From DASZTV01 sp036268405 (GTDB lineage: Bacteria; Actinomycetota; Actinomycetes; JAFAQI01), in NCBI GenBank assembly GCA_036268405.1, contig DATAUF010000132.1, forward strand, positions 1 through 53,070: a stretch of 53,070 bases of DNA, in the 5' to 3' direction. Made by a program: the position numbers and the translations under genes. Numbering within the stretch: position 1 is the stretch's first letter; every line of letters begins with the position of its first letter. The notes under the pieces are model-generated. The model did no database searches and was not told where the DNA came from. It saw nothing but the letters and a program-made list of their open reading frames with translations. Of this stretch, positions 1 to 8,585 are shown one piece after another.

Positions 1-1218
1 CTGGGCGCGCTCTCCCAGCCCGATCAATTGCTCCACCCGCGCGGACCCGGGCCAGTTCCAGTGCGGCACCCGGACCTCGCCGCGGTCGCGCTGGACCATC
101 GGGTGCTCGACGAAGTATTCGCGGACGAGCTCGTACAACCGCCCGAACCGCAGCGGGTTTCGCGCGCCGGAGCAGATCGTGTAATAGGCCGGGCTGCCGG
201 GTTCCGGGGTCTCGGCGGCGGCGGCAATCGAGGCGTTGACGACAAGGTCGACCGGGATGATGTCGATGACGCCGTCAGGGATTCCCGGGAACTCAGGAAG
301 GTCGCCGCGGCCGAACGCCAGGATGATCGGCTCGGCCATCTTGAAGCCTTCGATCCAGCCCGGGAACGGTTGCTCGAGCGCGCTCTCGATGATGCTCGGC
401 CGCAGGATCGTCACCGGGAGGTGCGCGGCAGTCTCCTCGACGGCGCGCTCCGCCATGGCCTTGGTGAACGTGTAGCAGTCGGTCCAGCCGAGGCTGCGAC
501 CGCGCTCGCGACCCGCGGCGACGAGTTCCTTCGCGACCCAAGCGGCGCGACGCCGCTCGGCTTCTGCCGCGACGGAGGAGGCGCCGGTGATGTCGTGTTG
601 CTTCTCCGCCTCTGCGCCGAACTCCGACAGGCGCTCGGCGGTGCGGCTCTCGACCTCGACGCGGTTGCGCAGCTGTCCGGCGAGCTCCGCCTCGTAGCGC
701 CAGTCGACGTCGTGGTCGAGGCTGCCTTCGCGGATGTGTCCCTGCTGTCGACCGGCGACGTACGCCGTCGAGACGTGCACATAGTGCGGGTGGGAGCCGC
801 TCGAGTCGATCGCGGCCAACACGTTGAGTGTCCCGCCGAGGTTCGTTGCGAAGCCCTCGTCGATCGGCGGGTCGAACGAGACCTCGCCTGCGCAATGGAT
901 CACGACATCGAGGTCGCTCGGCAGCGACGGGATGTTGTCGAGGTCGCCTTCGAGGACGGTGATCCGCGTCCCGACGAGGGCCTTGACCTGTTCGGCTCCA
1001 TCTCGGTCGCGCAACCGTCCGAATGCCGTGCCGGCGAGCAGGTCTTCGATGCGTGTCGCTGCGCTCGTCGCGCCTCGAGCGCGAACCAGCAGGACGATGC
1101 GGGTCTCGGGGAGGTCGAAGAGGATCCGCTCCAGGAGGGCTTCACCGACGAATCCGGTCGCACCTGTGACCAGGACACGTCGCCCAGCAAGGGCCGCCGA
1201 AATCGGCGGATTGGTCAT
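1..1218 (-). CDS. Fatty acyl-CoA reductase-like extended SDR (partial, C-terminus off left edge)
   Basis: The reading frame runs from ATG at 1218 to the left edge (406 visible codons) without a stop. It has a Rossmann nucleotide-binding motif GATGFVGE at residues 19-26, a YVHVSTAYV strand, and a YTFTK catalytic Tyr-x3-Lys at residues 249-253. This is the layout of NAD(P)-binding domain 4 / fatty acyl-CoA reductases (male-sterility family), which reduce acyl-CoA to aldehyde or alcohol. The visible part continues past the Rossmann domain into the helical region. In related actinobacterial proteins a phosphatase or FAR_C domain can follow, which cannot be seen here. A TAGGAT -10-like hexamer lies 8 nt upstream, so the mRNA may be leaderless. 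Substrate is inferred; a thioester reductase of another pathway is possible. Confidence 0.8.
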   Translation of the reverse strand, partial: MTNPPISAALAGRRVLVTGATGFVGEALLERILFDLPETRIVLLVRARGATSAATRIEDLLAGTAFGRLRDRDGAEQVKALVGTRITVLEGDLDNIPSLPSDLDVVIHCAGEVSFDPPIDEGFATNLGGTLNVLAAIDSSGSHPHYVHVSTAYVAGRQQGHIREGSLDHDVDWRYEAELAGQLRNRVEVESRTAERLSEFGAEAEKQHDITGASSVAAEAERRRAAWVAKELVAAGRERGRSLGWTDCYTFTKAMAERAVEETAAHLPVTILRPSIIESALEQPFPGWIEGFKMAEPIILAFGRGDLPEFPGIPDGVIDIIPVDLVVNASIAAAAETPEPGSPAYYTICSGARNPLRFGRLYELVREYFVEHPMVQRDRGEVRVPHWNWPGSARVEQLIGLGERAQ

Positions 1219-1225
1219 GACTTGG

Positions 1226-1232
1226 CATCCTA
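1226..1232. promoter_or_regulatory. Overlapping divergent -10 elements
   Basis: On the minus strand TAGGAT (1227-1232) ends 8 nt before the ATG at 1218. On the plus strand CATCCT (1226-1231) ends 7 nt before the GTG at 1239. Both are -10-like hexamers placed for leaderless transcription, and they occupy the same bases on opposite strands, suggesting one bidirectional promoter. AGGAGG at 1232-1237 is only 1 nt from GTG 1239, too close to act as a normal ribosome binding site. Inference from sequence only. Confidence 0.4.
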
Positions 1233-1238
1233 GGAGGC

Positions 1239-1865
1239 GTGAGCGGGTGGGCGAGAAGCGAGCGGGCTGAGCTGGTCGAGCTGTTCAGGCGGTTGGGTCC
1301 TGATGAGCCGACGGCGTGCACCGGCTGGACGACCGCCGATTTGGCGGCACACCTTTATGTCAGAGAGCGCCGTCTTGACGCTGCCCCGGGCGTGGTGGTG
1401 GGTGGCCCGCTCGGCTCGCACACCGAGCGCGTGATGGCAAGCGTGCTGCGGGTGCACTCCTTCGACGAGGTCGTGGCACGCGTTGCCGCGGGACCTCCGC
1501 TCTTGTTGCGGCCGCTGGACGAGCAACTGAATCTCTTCGAGTATTTCGTGCACCACGAGGACGTCCGTCGTGCGAATGGCGAAGGCCCGCGCGACCTGCC
1601 AAGGGCCTTTGAGGCGGTCCTATGGGAGCGGCTGCGGCGCAGCCTGCGGATGTCTCTACGGCGGATGCGGGGCACCCAGGTCGAGGTGGTCTCGGAGTAC
1701 GGCGGCCGTGCCGTGGTCGGTGGCAGCGGGCCGACGGTCCGGCTGCTCGGGCCCACGGGGGACCTCGTTCTTTACACGTTCAACCGCAAGGACATCGCGC
1801 AGATCGAGATCACCGGAGACGCCGAGGCGATCGAGCGCCTGCGGGAGGCTCGCCTCGGCATTTGA
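1239..1865 (+). CDS. TIGR03085-family protein (maleylpyruvate isomerase-like fold)
   Basis: A 208-residue protein starting at GTG. The N-terminus (ARSERAELVELFRRLGPDEP) followed by CTGWTTADLAAHL and VRERRLDAAPG is the hallmark of the actinobacterial TIGR03085 family, related to the DinB / mycothiol-dependent maleylpyruvate isomerase N-terminal fold. Length and start match the family. It has a middle FEYFVHHEDVRRAN segment with paired His of the type used for metal binding, and a C-terminal SCP2-like half. Enzymatic role is unknown. It stands alone, divergent from the acyl-CoA reductase and upstream of aceB. Confidence 0.8.
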   Translation: MSGWARSERAELVELFRRLGPDEPTACTGWTTADLAAHLYVRERRLDAAPGVVVGGPLGSHTERVMASVLRVHSFDEVVARVAAGPPLLLRPLDEQLNLFEYFVHHEDVRRANGEGPRDLPRAFEAVLWERLRRSLRMSLRRMRGTQVEVVSEYGGRAVVGGSGPTVRLLGPTGDLVLYTFNRKDIAQIEITGDAEAIERLREARLGI

Positions 1866-1871
1866 CCCGAC

Positions 1872-1905
1872 TAACCTTTACGGCGTCGTACGCCGAGTCG
1901 AGGAG
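1872..1905 (+). promoter_or_regulatory. Probable aceB promoter -10 and ribosome binding site
   Basis: TAACCT at 1872-1877 is a good -10 hexamer, directly after the preceding stop codon. It predicts a leader of about 27 nt carrying AGGAG at 1901-1905, 5 nt before the ATG at 1911. Unlike many neighbours, this gene appears to have a conventional leadered start. Confidence 0.45.
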
Positions 1906-1910
1906 AGCGC

Positions 1911-3512
1911 ATGTCGGGCAGTGCAGCAAAGGTGACCGGGGCCGTCGAGGATCGGTTCGACGAGGTCCTCACTCCGGAGGCGCTGGCTTTCGTCACCGAC
2001 CTGCAGCGCAAGTTCGGGCCACGCCGCGCCGAGCTGCTCGAGCGTAGGCGCGCCCGGCGCCAGCAGGCGGCCGACACCGGCACGCTGGACTTCCTGGCCG
2101 ACACCAAGGAGATCCGCGAGGACGACTCCTGGCGGGTCGCGCCGCCTGCCGACCTCGTCGACCGCCGGGTCGAGATCACCGGGCCGACCGAGCAGAAGAT
2201 GCTCATCAACGCGCTGAACTCCGGTGCCAAGGTCTTCATGGCCGACTTCGAGGACGCGAGCGCGCCGACCTGGCACAACAAGGTCCAGGGGCAGATCAAC
2301 CTGACCGACGCGATCGAGCGCCGGATCGACTTCACCTCACCCGAGGGCAAGAGCTATGCGCTCAACGACACGGTCGCGACCTTGATGCCGCGGCCGCGTG
2401 GCTGGCACCTGCCCGAGAAGCACGTGATCGTCGACGACGAGCCGATGAGCGGTGGCCTGTTCGACTTCGGAATGGTGATCTTCCACAACGGCCAGCGGCT
2501 GCTGGGCAAGGGCACCCGGCCGTACTTCTACCTGCCGAAGATGGAGTCGCATCTCGAGGCGCGGCTGTGGAACGACGTGTTCGTCCACGCGCAGGAGGCG
2601 CTCGGTCTCGACCGCGGCACCATCCGCGCGACAGTGCTGATCGAGACGATCCCCGCGGCGCTGGAGATGGAGGAGATCCTCTACGAGCTCCGCGACCATT
2701 CCTACGGCCTGAACGCCGGGCGCTGGGACTACATGTTCTCGATGATCAAGACCTTCCGTGACCGAGGCGACCAGTACCTCCTGCCCGACCGCAACAGCGT
2801 GACGATGACGGTGCCGTTCATGCGGGCGTACACCGAGCGGCTGGTGCAGACGTGTCACAAGCGCGGCGCGTTTGCCATGGGCGGCATGGCGGCGTTCATC
2901 CCGAGCCGCAAGGACCCTGAGATCAACCGGGTCGCGCTCGAGAAGGTGGCAGCAGACAAGAAGCGCGAGGCCAACGACGGCTTCGACGGTACGTGGGTCG
3001 CTCACCCCGACCTCGTGGCGACCGCAATGGCGGAGTTCGATGCGGTGCTCGGCGACCGGCCCAACCAGATCGACAAGCTGCGTCCCGAGGTCGACGTCTC
3101 AGCCGCCGACATCCTGGCGGCCGACCAGACGCCGGGAGAGCGCACCGCGGCCGGCTTGCGCACCAACGTGGACGTCGGGATCCGTTATCTCGAGTCCTGG
3201 TTGCGCGGCGTCGGTGCGGCGGCGATCCACAACCTGATGGAGGACGCGGCGACCGCCGAGATCTCGCGCTCGCAGGTGTGGCAGTGGGTGCACAACGACG
3301 TGAAGCTGGCCGACACCGGCGAGCAGGTGACCGCGGAGCTGGTGCGCAAGGTCATCGACGACGTGGTGGCAGAGATACGTACCGAGGTCGGCGACGATGC
3401 GTTCGAGAAGGGCCGCTGGGCCGACGCGCGCAACGTCTTCGAGCAGGTCGCGCTGGCAGACGACTTCGTGGACTTCCTCACGCTGCCCGCCTACGACCTG
3501 CTCGAGGACTAG
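1911..3512 (+). CDS. aceB: Malate synthase A
   Basis: A 533-residue protein, the usual length of the A isoform. Malate synthase condenses glyoxylate with acetyl-CoA to give malate. Recognisable family segments are VFMADFEDASAPTWHN (residues 105-120), the RPRGWHLPEKH loop, TVLIETIPAALEMEEILYEL, and MGGMAAFIPSRKDPEIN with the cofactor-binding region after it. The late segment SRSQVWQWVHND contains the conserved C-terminal motif. Start ATG is preceded by AGGAG. No isocitrate lyase is seen in the window. Adjacent glcDEF makes glyoxylate from glycolate, so this copy may serve glycolate assimilation as well as the glyoxylate shunt (inference). Confidence 0.96.
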   Translation: MSGSAAKVTGAVEDRFDEVLTPEALAFVTDLQRKFGPRRAELLERRRARRQQAADTGTLDFLADTKEIREDDSWRVAPPADLVDRRVEITGPTEQKMLINALNSGAKVFMADFEDASAPTWHNKVQGQINLTDAIERRIDFTSPEGKSYALNDTVATLMPRPRGWHLPEKHVIVDDEPMSGGLFDFGMVIFHNGQRLLGKGTRPYFYLPKMESHLEARLWNDVFVHAQEALGLDRGTIRATVLIETIPAALEMEEILYELRDHSYGLNAGRWDYMFSMIKTFRDRGDQYLLPDRNSVTMTVPFMRAYTERLVQTCHKRGAFAMGGMAAFIPSRKDPEINRVALEKVAADKKREANDGFDGTWVAHPDLVATAMAEFDAVLGDRPNQIDKLRPEVDVSAADILAADQTPGERTAAGLRTNVDVGIRYLESWLRGVGAAAIHNLMEDAATAEISRSQVWQWVHNDVKLADTGEQVTAELVRKVIDDVVAEIRTEVGDDAFEKGRWADARNVFEQVALADDFVDFLTLPAYDLLED

Positions 3513-3750
3513 GCGCTCGCTCGAAGGTCAAACGCACAACCCGCAACTACCAGGGGATAGCTGCCGACCCGGATGCGTACCGCTGCTCCGTTGCGGTCGT
3601 TCTCGATGCGACGGCGGATATGTGGTCGTAGATGACCGCTATCCCGCCGTCGCGGCAGATTCCCGGGACCAAGCGCAGCCGGGCAGCGGAACCGGGCCCA
3701 AAGCGCCGGCTATCCCCCAGCTGTTGCGCCTTTTTCTCTAACGTTGCGGC
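3513..3750. other. Intergenic region upstream of glcD
   Basis: About 240 bases with no coding frame I can support. It holds a distant 9-base inverted pair, GGGGATAGC near 3554 and GCTATCCCC near 3710, with a related CGCTATCCC near 3637; these might be operator half-sites but the match is too weak to call. TAACGT at 3739-3744 ends 6 nt before the glcD ATG and is a likely -10 of a leaderless transcript. Confidence 0.35.
3739..3744 (+). promoter_or_regulatory. -10 element for leaderless glcDEF transcript
   Basis: TAACGT ends 6 nt upstream of ATG 3751, leaving no room for a leader or Shine-Dalgarno sequence. It follows a T-rich run CTTTTTCTC. Position and match to TANNNT agree with the actinobacterial leaderless pattern seen repeatedly in this window. 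Confidence 0.5.
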
Positions 3751-5208
3751 ATGGACGCGCTGGCGCAGCTCACGGCTGACTGCGCCGCGCGGCTCAAGGG
3801 CGAGCAGGTCGTCACCGAGCCGGCGCAGCTGCGAACGTACGAGTGCGATGGGCTTTCGTCGTACCGCAGTGTTCCGGGCCTCGTGATCCTCGCGGAGAGC
3901 GTTGCTGACGTCGCGTACGTCGTGAGCCGTTGCGCTGAGCTCGCGGTGCCGTTCGTCGCGCGCGGCTCGGGGACGGGACTGTCCGGAGGCGCGCTGCCGC
4001 GCACCGACGGCGTCCTCGTCGTGACCTCGCGGCTCAACCGGATCGTCGACGTCGACGCCTCCGACGAACGTGCTGTCGTCGAGCCCGGCGTGATCAACGC
4101 GCATCTCACGACTGCCGCGGCACCACACGGTCACTACTACGCGCCGGATCCCTCGAGCCAGCAGGTCTGCACCATCGGCGGCAACGTCGCGGAGAACTCC
4201 GGCGGTGCGCACTGCTTGAAGTACGGCTTCACCGCCCACCATGTGACCGGCCTCGAGGTCGTCATGCCCGACGGCTCGGTGGAGCGCTTCGGCGGGCGAG
4301 CTCCGGATCCAGTCGGGTACGACGTGGTCGGCGCGGTGGTGGGCAGCGAAGGGACGCTGGGCATCGTCACCGAGGCAACGGTCCGGCTGCTGCGCGCGCC
4401 TGAGGCCGTCCAGACGGTGCTCGCGGCGTTCCACACGATTGAGGCGGCAGGCGACGCAGTGAGCGCGATCATCTCGGCAGGCGTGCTCCCGGCTGCCATC
4501 GAGCTCATGGATGCCCTCGCGATCGAGGCGGCGGAGGCTGCGGTTCGTCCCGGCTATCCGGAGGGCGCCGGCGCCGTGCTGATCGTCGAGCTCGATGGGC
4601 CGCGCTGCGAGGTCGAGGCCCAGCTCGCCGACGTCGAGCGGCTGTGCCTTGCGGCGGAGGCGTTCGAGGTGCGCATCGCCGCTGACGATTCCGAGCGGAT
4701 GCTGATCTGGAAGGGCCGGAAATCCGCGTTCGCGGCAGTTGGGCGAATCAGTCCTGACTACATCGTCCAGGACGGCGTGATCCCGCGGACCGCTCTCGCC
4801 GAGGTGCTGCGTGCCATCGAGGCGGTGGCAGCCGCGGCAGGTCTTCGAGTCGCCAACGTCTTCCACGCCGGCGACGGCAACCTGCACCCGCTCGTGCTCT
4901 TCGACGAGGCGAAGGGCGAGACCGAGAAGGCCGAGGATGTGTCCAACCGGATCATCGAACTGTGCCTGGAGCACGGCGGTTCGATCACGGGGGAGCACGG
5001 TGTCGGGCACGACAAGGTCGTGCACATGCGCAAGATGTTCTCGGCGGTCGATCTGGACGTCATGCAGATGGTTCGGTGCGCGTTCGATCCCGCGGGTATC
5101 GCCAACCCGGGCAAGATCTTCCCGACGCCGCGGCTGTGCGGCGAGCGACCCGGGCGGCGGTCAGGCGCTCATCCGCTGGCCGAGGCAGGCATCGCGGATG
5201 TCTTCTGA
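3751..5208 (+). CDS. glcD: Glycolate oxidase, FAD-linked subunit GlcD
   Basis: A 485-residue FAD-linked oxidase of the VAO/PCMH fold. GlcD oxidises glycolate (or D-lactate) to glyoxylate (pyruvate) as part of GlcDEF. The N-terminal FAD domain shows PFVARGSGTGLSGGALP, APDPSSQQVCTIGGNVAENS and VVGSEGTLGIVTEA. The C-terminal domain shows VANVFHAGDGNLHP and GGSITGEHGVGHDK, both typical of GlcD/D-lactate dehydrogenases. The glcE start lies inside the last 11 bases, so the two are translationally coupled. A D-lactate or D-2-hydroxyglutarate dehydrogenase role cannot be excluded, but glcEF beside it favours glycolate. Confidence 0.93.
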   Translation: MDALAQLTADCAARLKGEQVVTEPAQLRTYECDGLSSYRSVPGLVILAESVADVAYVVSRCAELAVPFVARGSGTGLSGGALPRTDGVLVVTSRLNRIVDVDASDERAVVEPGVINAHLTTAAAPHGHYYAPDPSSQQVCTIGGNVAENSGGAHCLKYGFTAHHVTGLEVVMPDGSVERFGGRAPDPVGYDVVGAVVGSEGTLGIVTEATVRLLRAPEAVQTVLAAFHTIEAAGDAVSAIISAGVLPAAIELMDALAIEAAEAAVRPGYPEGAGAVLIVELDGPRCEVEAQLADVERLCLAAEAFEVRIAADDSERMLIWKGRKSAFAAVGRISPDYIVQDGVIPRTALAEVLRAIEAVAAAAGLRVANVFHAGDGNLHPLVLFDEAKGETEKAEDVSNRIIELCLEHGGSITGEHGVGHDKVVHMRKMFSAVDLDVMQMVRCAFDPAGIANPGKIFPTPRLCGERPGRRSGAHPLAEAGIADVF

Positions 5209-6298
5209 CCTGGCCCGACCGACCTCGGTGGAGCGGCTCGCCGAGATGCTCGCCATGACCGAGTCCGACGGGCGCACAGTGGGGATCCGCGGGAACGGAT
5301 CCAAGGAGCGCTGGGGCGGGGTCGGCGTACCACCCGATGTCTTGGTCAGCACCCGAGGCCTCGACCGAATCGTCGAGCACGCGGCCGGAGACCTCGTCAT
5401 CACCGTCGAGGCCGGGGCGTTGCTGGCCGAGGTGCAGCGAACGGTCGGTCAGGCGGGGCAGTGGCTGGCGCTCGACCCCCCGGAGCGCAGCGCGACGATC
5501 GGCGGCGTGGTGTCAGCCGCGGCGAGCGGTCCGCGGCGGCTGCGATACGGAACGCCGCGCGACTTGTTGATCGGCATCACCGTCGTGCTGGCCGATGGCA
5601 CCGTCGCGAAGTCGGGTGGCAAGGTGGTGAAGAACGTGGCGGGGTACGACCTGGGCAAGCTCTTCACCGGCGCGTTCGGCACGCTTGGCGTGATCGCCGA
5701 GTGCACCTTTCGACTTCATCCGAAGGCAGCGGCTCGCCGCGTTGTCCGTACCGATACGGATGACCCTGCGGGTGCGTTGTCGGCGATTCGCGGCACCGGC
5801 GCGGAGCCGACGGCCGCGGAGTGGGACGGCGTCGCGCTGACCACGGTGTTCGAGTCGATCGAATCCGCGGCGGCTGAGCAGGCCGATCGGGCAGCCCAGG
5901 CGGCCGGCGGCGTCGCCGGCACGTCATTACCGCCTGGCTTCGGGGAGCGAGCGTGGGCGGACGGCGGGGTCGGGCTGAAGCTCACCCATCGGCTTGGCGG
6001 ACTGCGTGAGGCTCTCGCCTCGCTGACGGCGGCGATGCCCGGCGCCGGGGTGCGCGCCTACGTCGGGACCGGCGTCGTCGAGGCATCGGTGGGTGCGGAT
6101 GATCTCGCCGCGCTCGAGTCGCTTCGGCTGTCGGTCGCCGCGCTCGACGGCCAGGTGGTCGTCGCGAGCGCGACCGACCAGATGAAGACCGATCTCGATG
6201 TATGGGGGCCGGTGCGCGGGCTTGCAGTGATGCAGCGGATCAAGGAGCAGTTCGATCCCGCCGGCCGGATGTGTCCTGGACGGTTTGTCGTCGCATGA
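5198..6298 (+). CDS. glcE: Glycolate oxidase FAD-binding subunit GlcE
   Basis: A 366-residue protein with a single FAD_binding_4 domain and the shortened C-terminal half typical of GlcE. Visible motifs are VGIRGNGSKERWG, the loop GQWLALDPPERSATIGGVVS, and GKVVKNVAGYDLGKLFTGAF, which is diagnostic of GlcE. The frame is open well upstream inside glcD; ATG at 5198 was chosen because it gives the family N-terminus (SSDLARPTSVERLAEML) and overlaps the glcD end by 11 nt. The stop overlaps the glcF ATG as ATGA. Partner of GlcD and GlcF in the membrane-associated complex. Confidence 0.92.
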   Translation: MSSDLARPTSVERLAEMLAMTESDGRTVGIRGNGSKERWGGVGVPPDVLVSTRGLDRIVEHAAGDLVITVEAGALLAEVQRTVGQAGQWLALDPPERSATIGGVVSAAASGPRRLRYGTPRDLLIGITVVLADGTVAKSGGKVVKNVAGYDLGKLFTGAFGTLGVIAECTFRLHPKAAARRVVRTDTDDPAGALSAIRGTGAEPTAAEWDGVALTTVFESIESAAAEQADRAAQAAGGVAGTSLPPGFGERAWADGGVGLKLTHRLGGLREALASLTAAMPGAGVRAYVGTGVVEASVGADDLAALESLRLSVAALDGQVVVASATDQMKTDLDVWGPVRGLAVMQRIKEQFDPAGRMCPGRFVVA

Positions 6299-7569
6299 GC
6301 GCCGACAAACGTGACCTTGTTGCGGACTGCGTGCACTGCGGGTTCTGCCTGCCGAGCTGCCCGACGTACCTGCTGTGGGGCGAGGAGATGGACTCGCCGC
6401 GCGGGCGGATCTATCTGATGAAGAACGTTCTCGAAGGCGCGCCGCTCGACGACACCACGATCGGCCACTTCGATGCCTGCCTCGGCTGCATGGCATGCGT
6501 CACCTCGTGTCCGTCCGGGGTGCAGTACGACGCGTTGATCGAGATGACGCGTGCTGAGGTCGAAGCAGTGGCGCAGCGCAAGGGGCGCGACTCCGCCATC
6601 CGGCGGATGATCTTCGCGCTGTTCCCTTATCCGCGCCGGCTCCGCGCGGTCCGGCCCTTGCTGCGCGGATACCAGGCCAGTGGTGCGCAACGGATCGTTC
6701 GCCGGAGGATGCGAGGCTCGCTCGGGACGATGGCCGGCCTGGTGCCGCCGCTCGGAACGCGTGAGCGCCTTCCGGCGCTCACCTCCGCTGTGGGGGAAAA
6801 GCGCGCACGGGTCGGGATGCTGCTGGGCTGCGTTCAGCGGGAGTTCTTCCCAGGGGTGAACGCCGCGACCGTGAGAGTGCTGGCAGCCGAGGGCTGCGAA
6901 GTTGTCGTACCGCCGCATCAGCAGTGCTGTGGCGCGCTTTCGCTGCACGCCGGTCGTGAGCCCGAGGCGGTGGCTCGCGCGAAGAAGCTCATCGCGGCGT
7001 TCGAGGCTGCGAATGTCGACTCGGTCGTGGTCAACGTCGCCGGGTGCGGCTCGTCGATGAAGGAGTACGGGCGGTTGCTTGCCGGCGATCCGGAATGGGC
7101 CGAGCGGGCGGCGGCCTTCTCGGCGATGTGTCGGGACGTGAGCGAGCTGCTTGCCGATCTCGGCCCGGTCGCCGAGAGGCACCCGCTGCCGGTCGTTGCG
7201 GCGTACCACGACGCTTGCCATCTCTCACACGCTCAAGGTGTGCGGGCGCAGCCGCGCGAGCTGTTGCGCGGCATCCCGGGGCTCGAGCTGCGCGAGATCA
7301 GCGAGCCGGACATCTGCTGCGGTTCGGCGGGGATCTACAACCTCGTCAAGCCGGAGCCGGCGCGAGAGCTCGGAGACCGCAAGGCCGCGAACGTGCGCTC
7401 GACCGGAGCGCAGCTGCTCGTGACGGCCAACCCAGGGTGTCTGATGCAGATCGACAGCGCGCTGCGGCGGGGCGGCACGCCGATCGCGCTGGCTCACACG
7501 GTCGAGGTTCTCGACGCATCCATCCGAGGCGGGGATATCGGTGTCCTAGGTGTCACCCGCGCCGACTAA
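6295..7569 (+). CDS. glcF: Glycolate oxidase iron-sulfur subunit GlcF
   Basis: A 424-residue protein with two N-terminal 4Fe-4S motifs, CVHCGFCLPSCP and CLGCMACVTSCP, followed by two CCG (DUF224) domains seen as QQCCGALSLHAG and ICCGSAGIYN. This is the electron-transfer subunit passing electrons from GlcD/GlcE to the quinone pool. The start ATG at 6295 overlaps the glcE stop (ATGA). Its own stop codon TAA forms part of a TAAGGT hexamer that may be the -10 of the next operon. Confidence 0.93.
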   Translation: MSADKRDLVADCVHCGFCLPSCPTYLLWGEEMDSPRGRIYLMKNVLEGAPLDDTTIGHFDACLGCMACVTSCPSGVQYDALIEMTRAEVEAVAQRKGRDSAIRRMIFALFPYPRRLRAVRPLLRGYQASGAQRIVRRRMRGSLGTMAGLVPPLGTRERLPALTSAVGEKRARVGMLLGCVQREFFPGVNAATVRVLAAEGCEVVVPPHQQCCGALSLHAGREPEAVARAKKLIAAFEAANVDSVVVNVAGCGSSMKEYGRLLAGDPEWAERAAAFSAMCRDVSELLADLGPVAERHPLPVVAAYHDACHLSHAQGVRAQPRELLRGIPGLELREISEPDICCGSAGIYNLVKPEPARELGDRKAANVRSTGAQLLVTANPGCLMQIDSALRRGGTPIALAHTVEVLDASIRGGDIGVLGVTRAD

Positions 7570-7572
7570 GGT
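7567..7572 (+). promoter_or_regulatory. -10 element overlapping glcF stop
   Basis: TAAGGT begins with the TAA stop of glcF and ends 8 nt before the GTG start at 7581. It matches TANNNT at near-leaderless spacing and could drive the ABC exporter genes independently. Confidence 0.4.
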
Positions 7573-7580
7573 CGGGCGTC

Positions 7581-8585
7581 GTGGCACGTGCGAAGAAGAC
7601 AGCTGAGAGCGACAACGCGGTCATCGCCGAAGGCGTACGCAAGTACTTCGGCAAGGTGAAGGCCCTCGATGGCATCGATCTGACGGTCCCCAGGGGAAGC
7701 GTGCTCGGTGTCCTCGGGCCGAACGGCGCCGGAAAGACGACCGCCGTCAAGATCCTCACCACCTTGCTGGAGCCTGACGCCGGGCGCGTGATCGTCGATG
7801 GCAAGGACGTCATCGCCGACCCTGCAGGGGTGCGGCGCTCGATCGGACTCGCCGGTCAGTCGGCGGCGATCGTCGAGGAGTTCAGCGGCCAGGAGAACCT
7901 TGAGCTGATTGGTCGGCTCTGGCACATGAGCGCCAAGGCCTCGCGTGAGCGCGCCGATGAACTGCTCGAGAGCTTCGGCATCGCTGATGCCAGAGACCGT
8001 CGGGCCAAGACCTACTCAGGCGGCATGATGCGGCGCCTCGATCTGGCCGCGTCTCTGGTCGCCCAGCCCAATGTGCTGTTCCTGGACGAGCCCACTACCG
8101 GTCTTGACCCACGCGCCCGCGCGGACATGTGGGAGGTGATCCGCAAGCTCGTAGCCGGTGGCACGACGTTGCTGCTAACCACGCAGTACCTCGAAGAGGC
8201 CGACGAGCTCGCGGACAACATCATCGTGTTCGACCGCGGCCGGGTGATCGCCGAGGGGACCGCGGACGATCTCAAGGACACGATCGGCGGCGACGTCGTG
8301 GAGTTCACGGTGACAGATCCCAAGAAGCTGACGTCCGCGGTCAACGCAGTCAATGGATGTGGCGATGACGAGCCGGTCGCTGACAAAGAGAAGGCCGAGG
8401 TAACCGTCCGAGCCGGCCGCAACGGCTCAGCGGTGCTGCTCGAGGTGGTTCGCCAGCTCGACGCCAAGAAGATCACGGTCTCGGGCCTCAGCGTTCGCAG
8501 GCCGTCGCTCGATGATGTGTTCCTGGCGCTCACCGGGCACCGCGCGGAATCCGAAGCGGACGGGCAGGAGTCGACCGATGAGTGA
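7581..8585 (+). CDS. DrrA-type ABC exporter ATP-binding protein
   Basis: A 334-residue ATPase of the daunorubicin-resistance DrrA subfamily. Walker A is GPNGAGKTT, the signature is YSGGMMRRLDLA, Walker B is VLFLDEPTTGLD, and the switch region is LLLTTQYLEEADELAD. The C-terminal extension after about residue 230 ends in VRRPSLDDVFLALTGH, typical of this family. Start GTG gives the family N-terminus. The final bases overlap the start of the permease gene by 8 nt. Substrate unknown: family members export drugs, lipids or glycopeptidolipid precursors. Confidence 0.93.
   Translation: MARAKKTAESDNAVIAEGVRKYFGKVKALDGIDLTVPRGSVLGVLGPNGAGKTTAVKILTTLLEPDAGRVIVDGKDVIADPAGVRRSIGLAGQSAAIVEEFSGQENLELIGRLWHMSAKASRERADELLESFGIADARDRRAKTYSGGMMRRLDLAASLVAQPNVLFLDEPTTGLDPRARADMWEVIRKLVAGGTTLLLTTQYLEEADELADNIIVFDRGRVIAEGTADDLKDTIGGDVVEFTVTDPKKLTSAVNAVNGCGDDEPVADKEKAEVTVRAGRNGSAVLLEVVRQLDAKKITVSGLSVRRPSLDDVFLALTGHRAESEADGQESTDE

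Noticed and set aside
28..1233. Long plus-strand open frame of about 400 codons opposite the acyl-CoA reductase
   Set aside because: Arg/Asp/Val-rich antisense shadow with no family pattern; the minus-strand frame has clear SDR motifs.
3547..5025. 492-codon minus-strand frame opposite glcD
   Set aside because: Antisense shadow typical of high-GC coding DNA; glcD on the plus strand has full family motifs.
4811..5197. Extended N-terminus for glcE from the open frame inside glcD
   Set aside because: Residues before 5198 do not resemble GlcE and the overlap with glcD would be nearly 400 nt.
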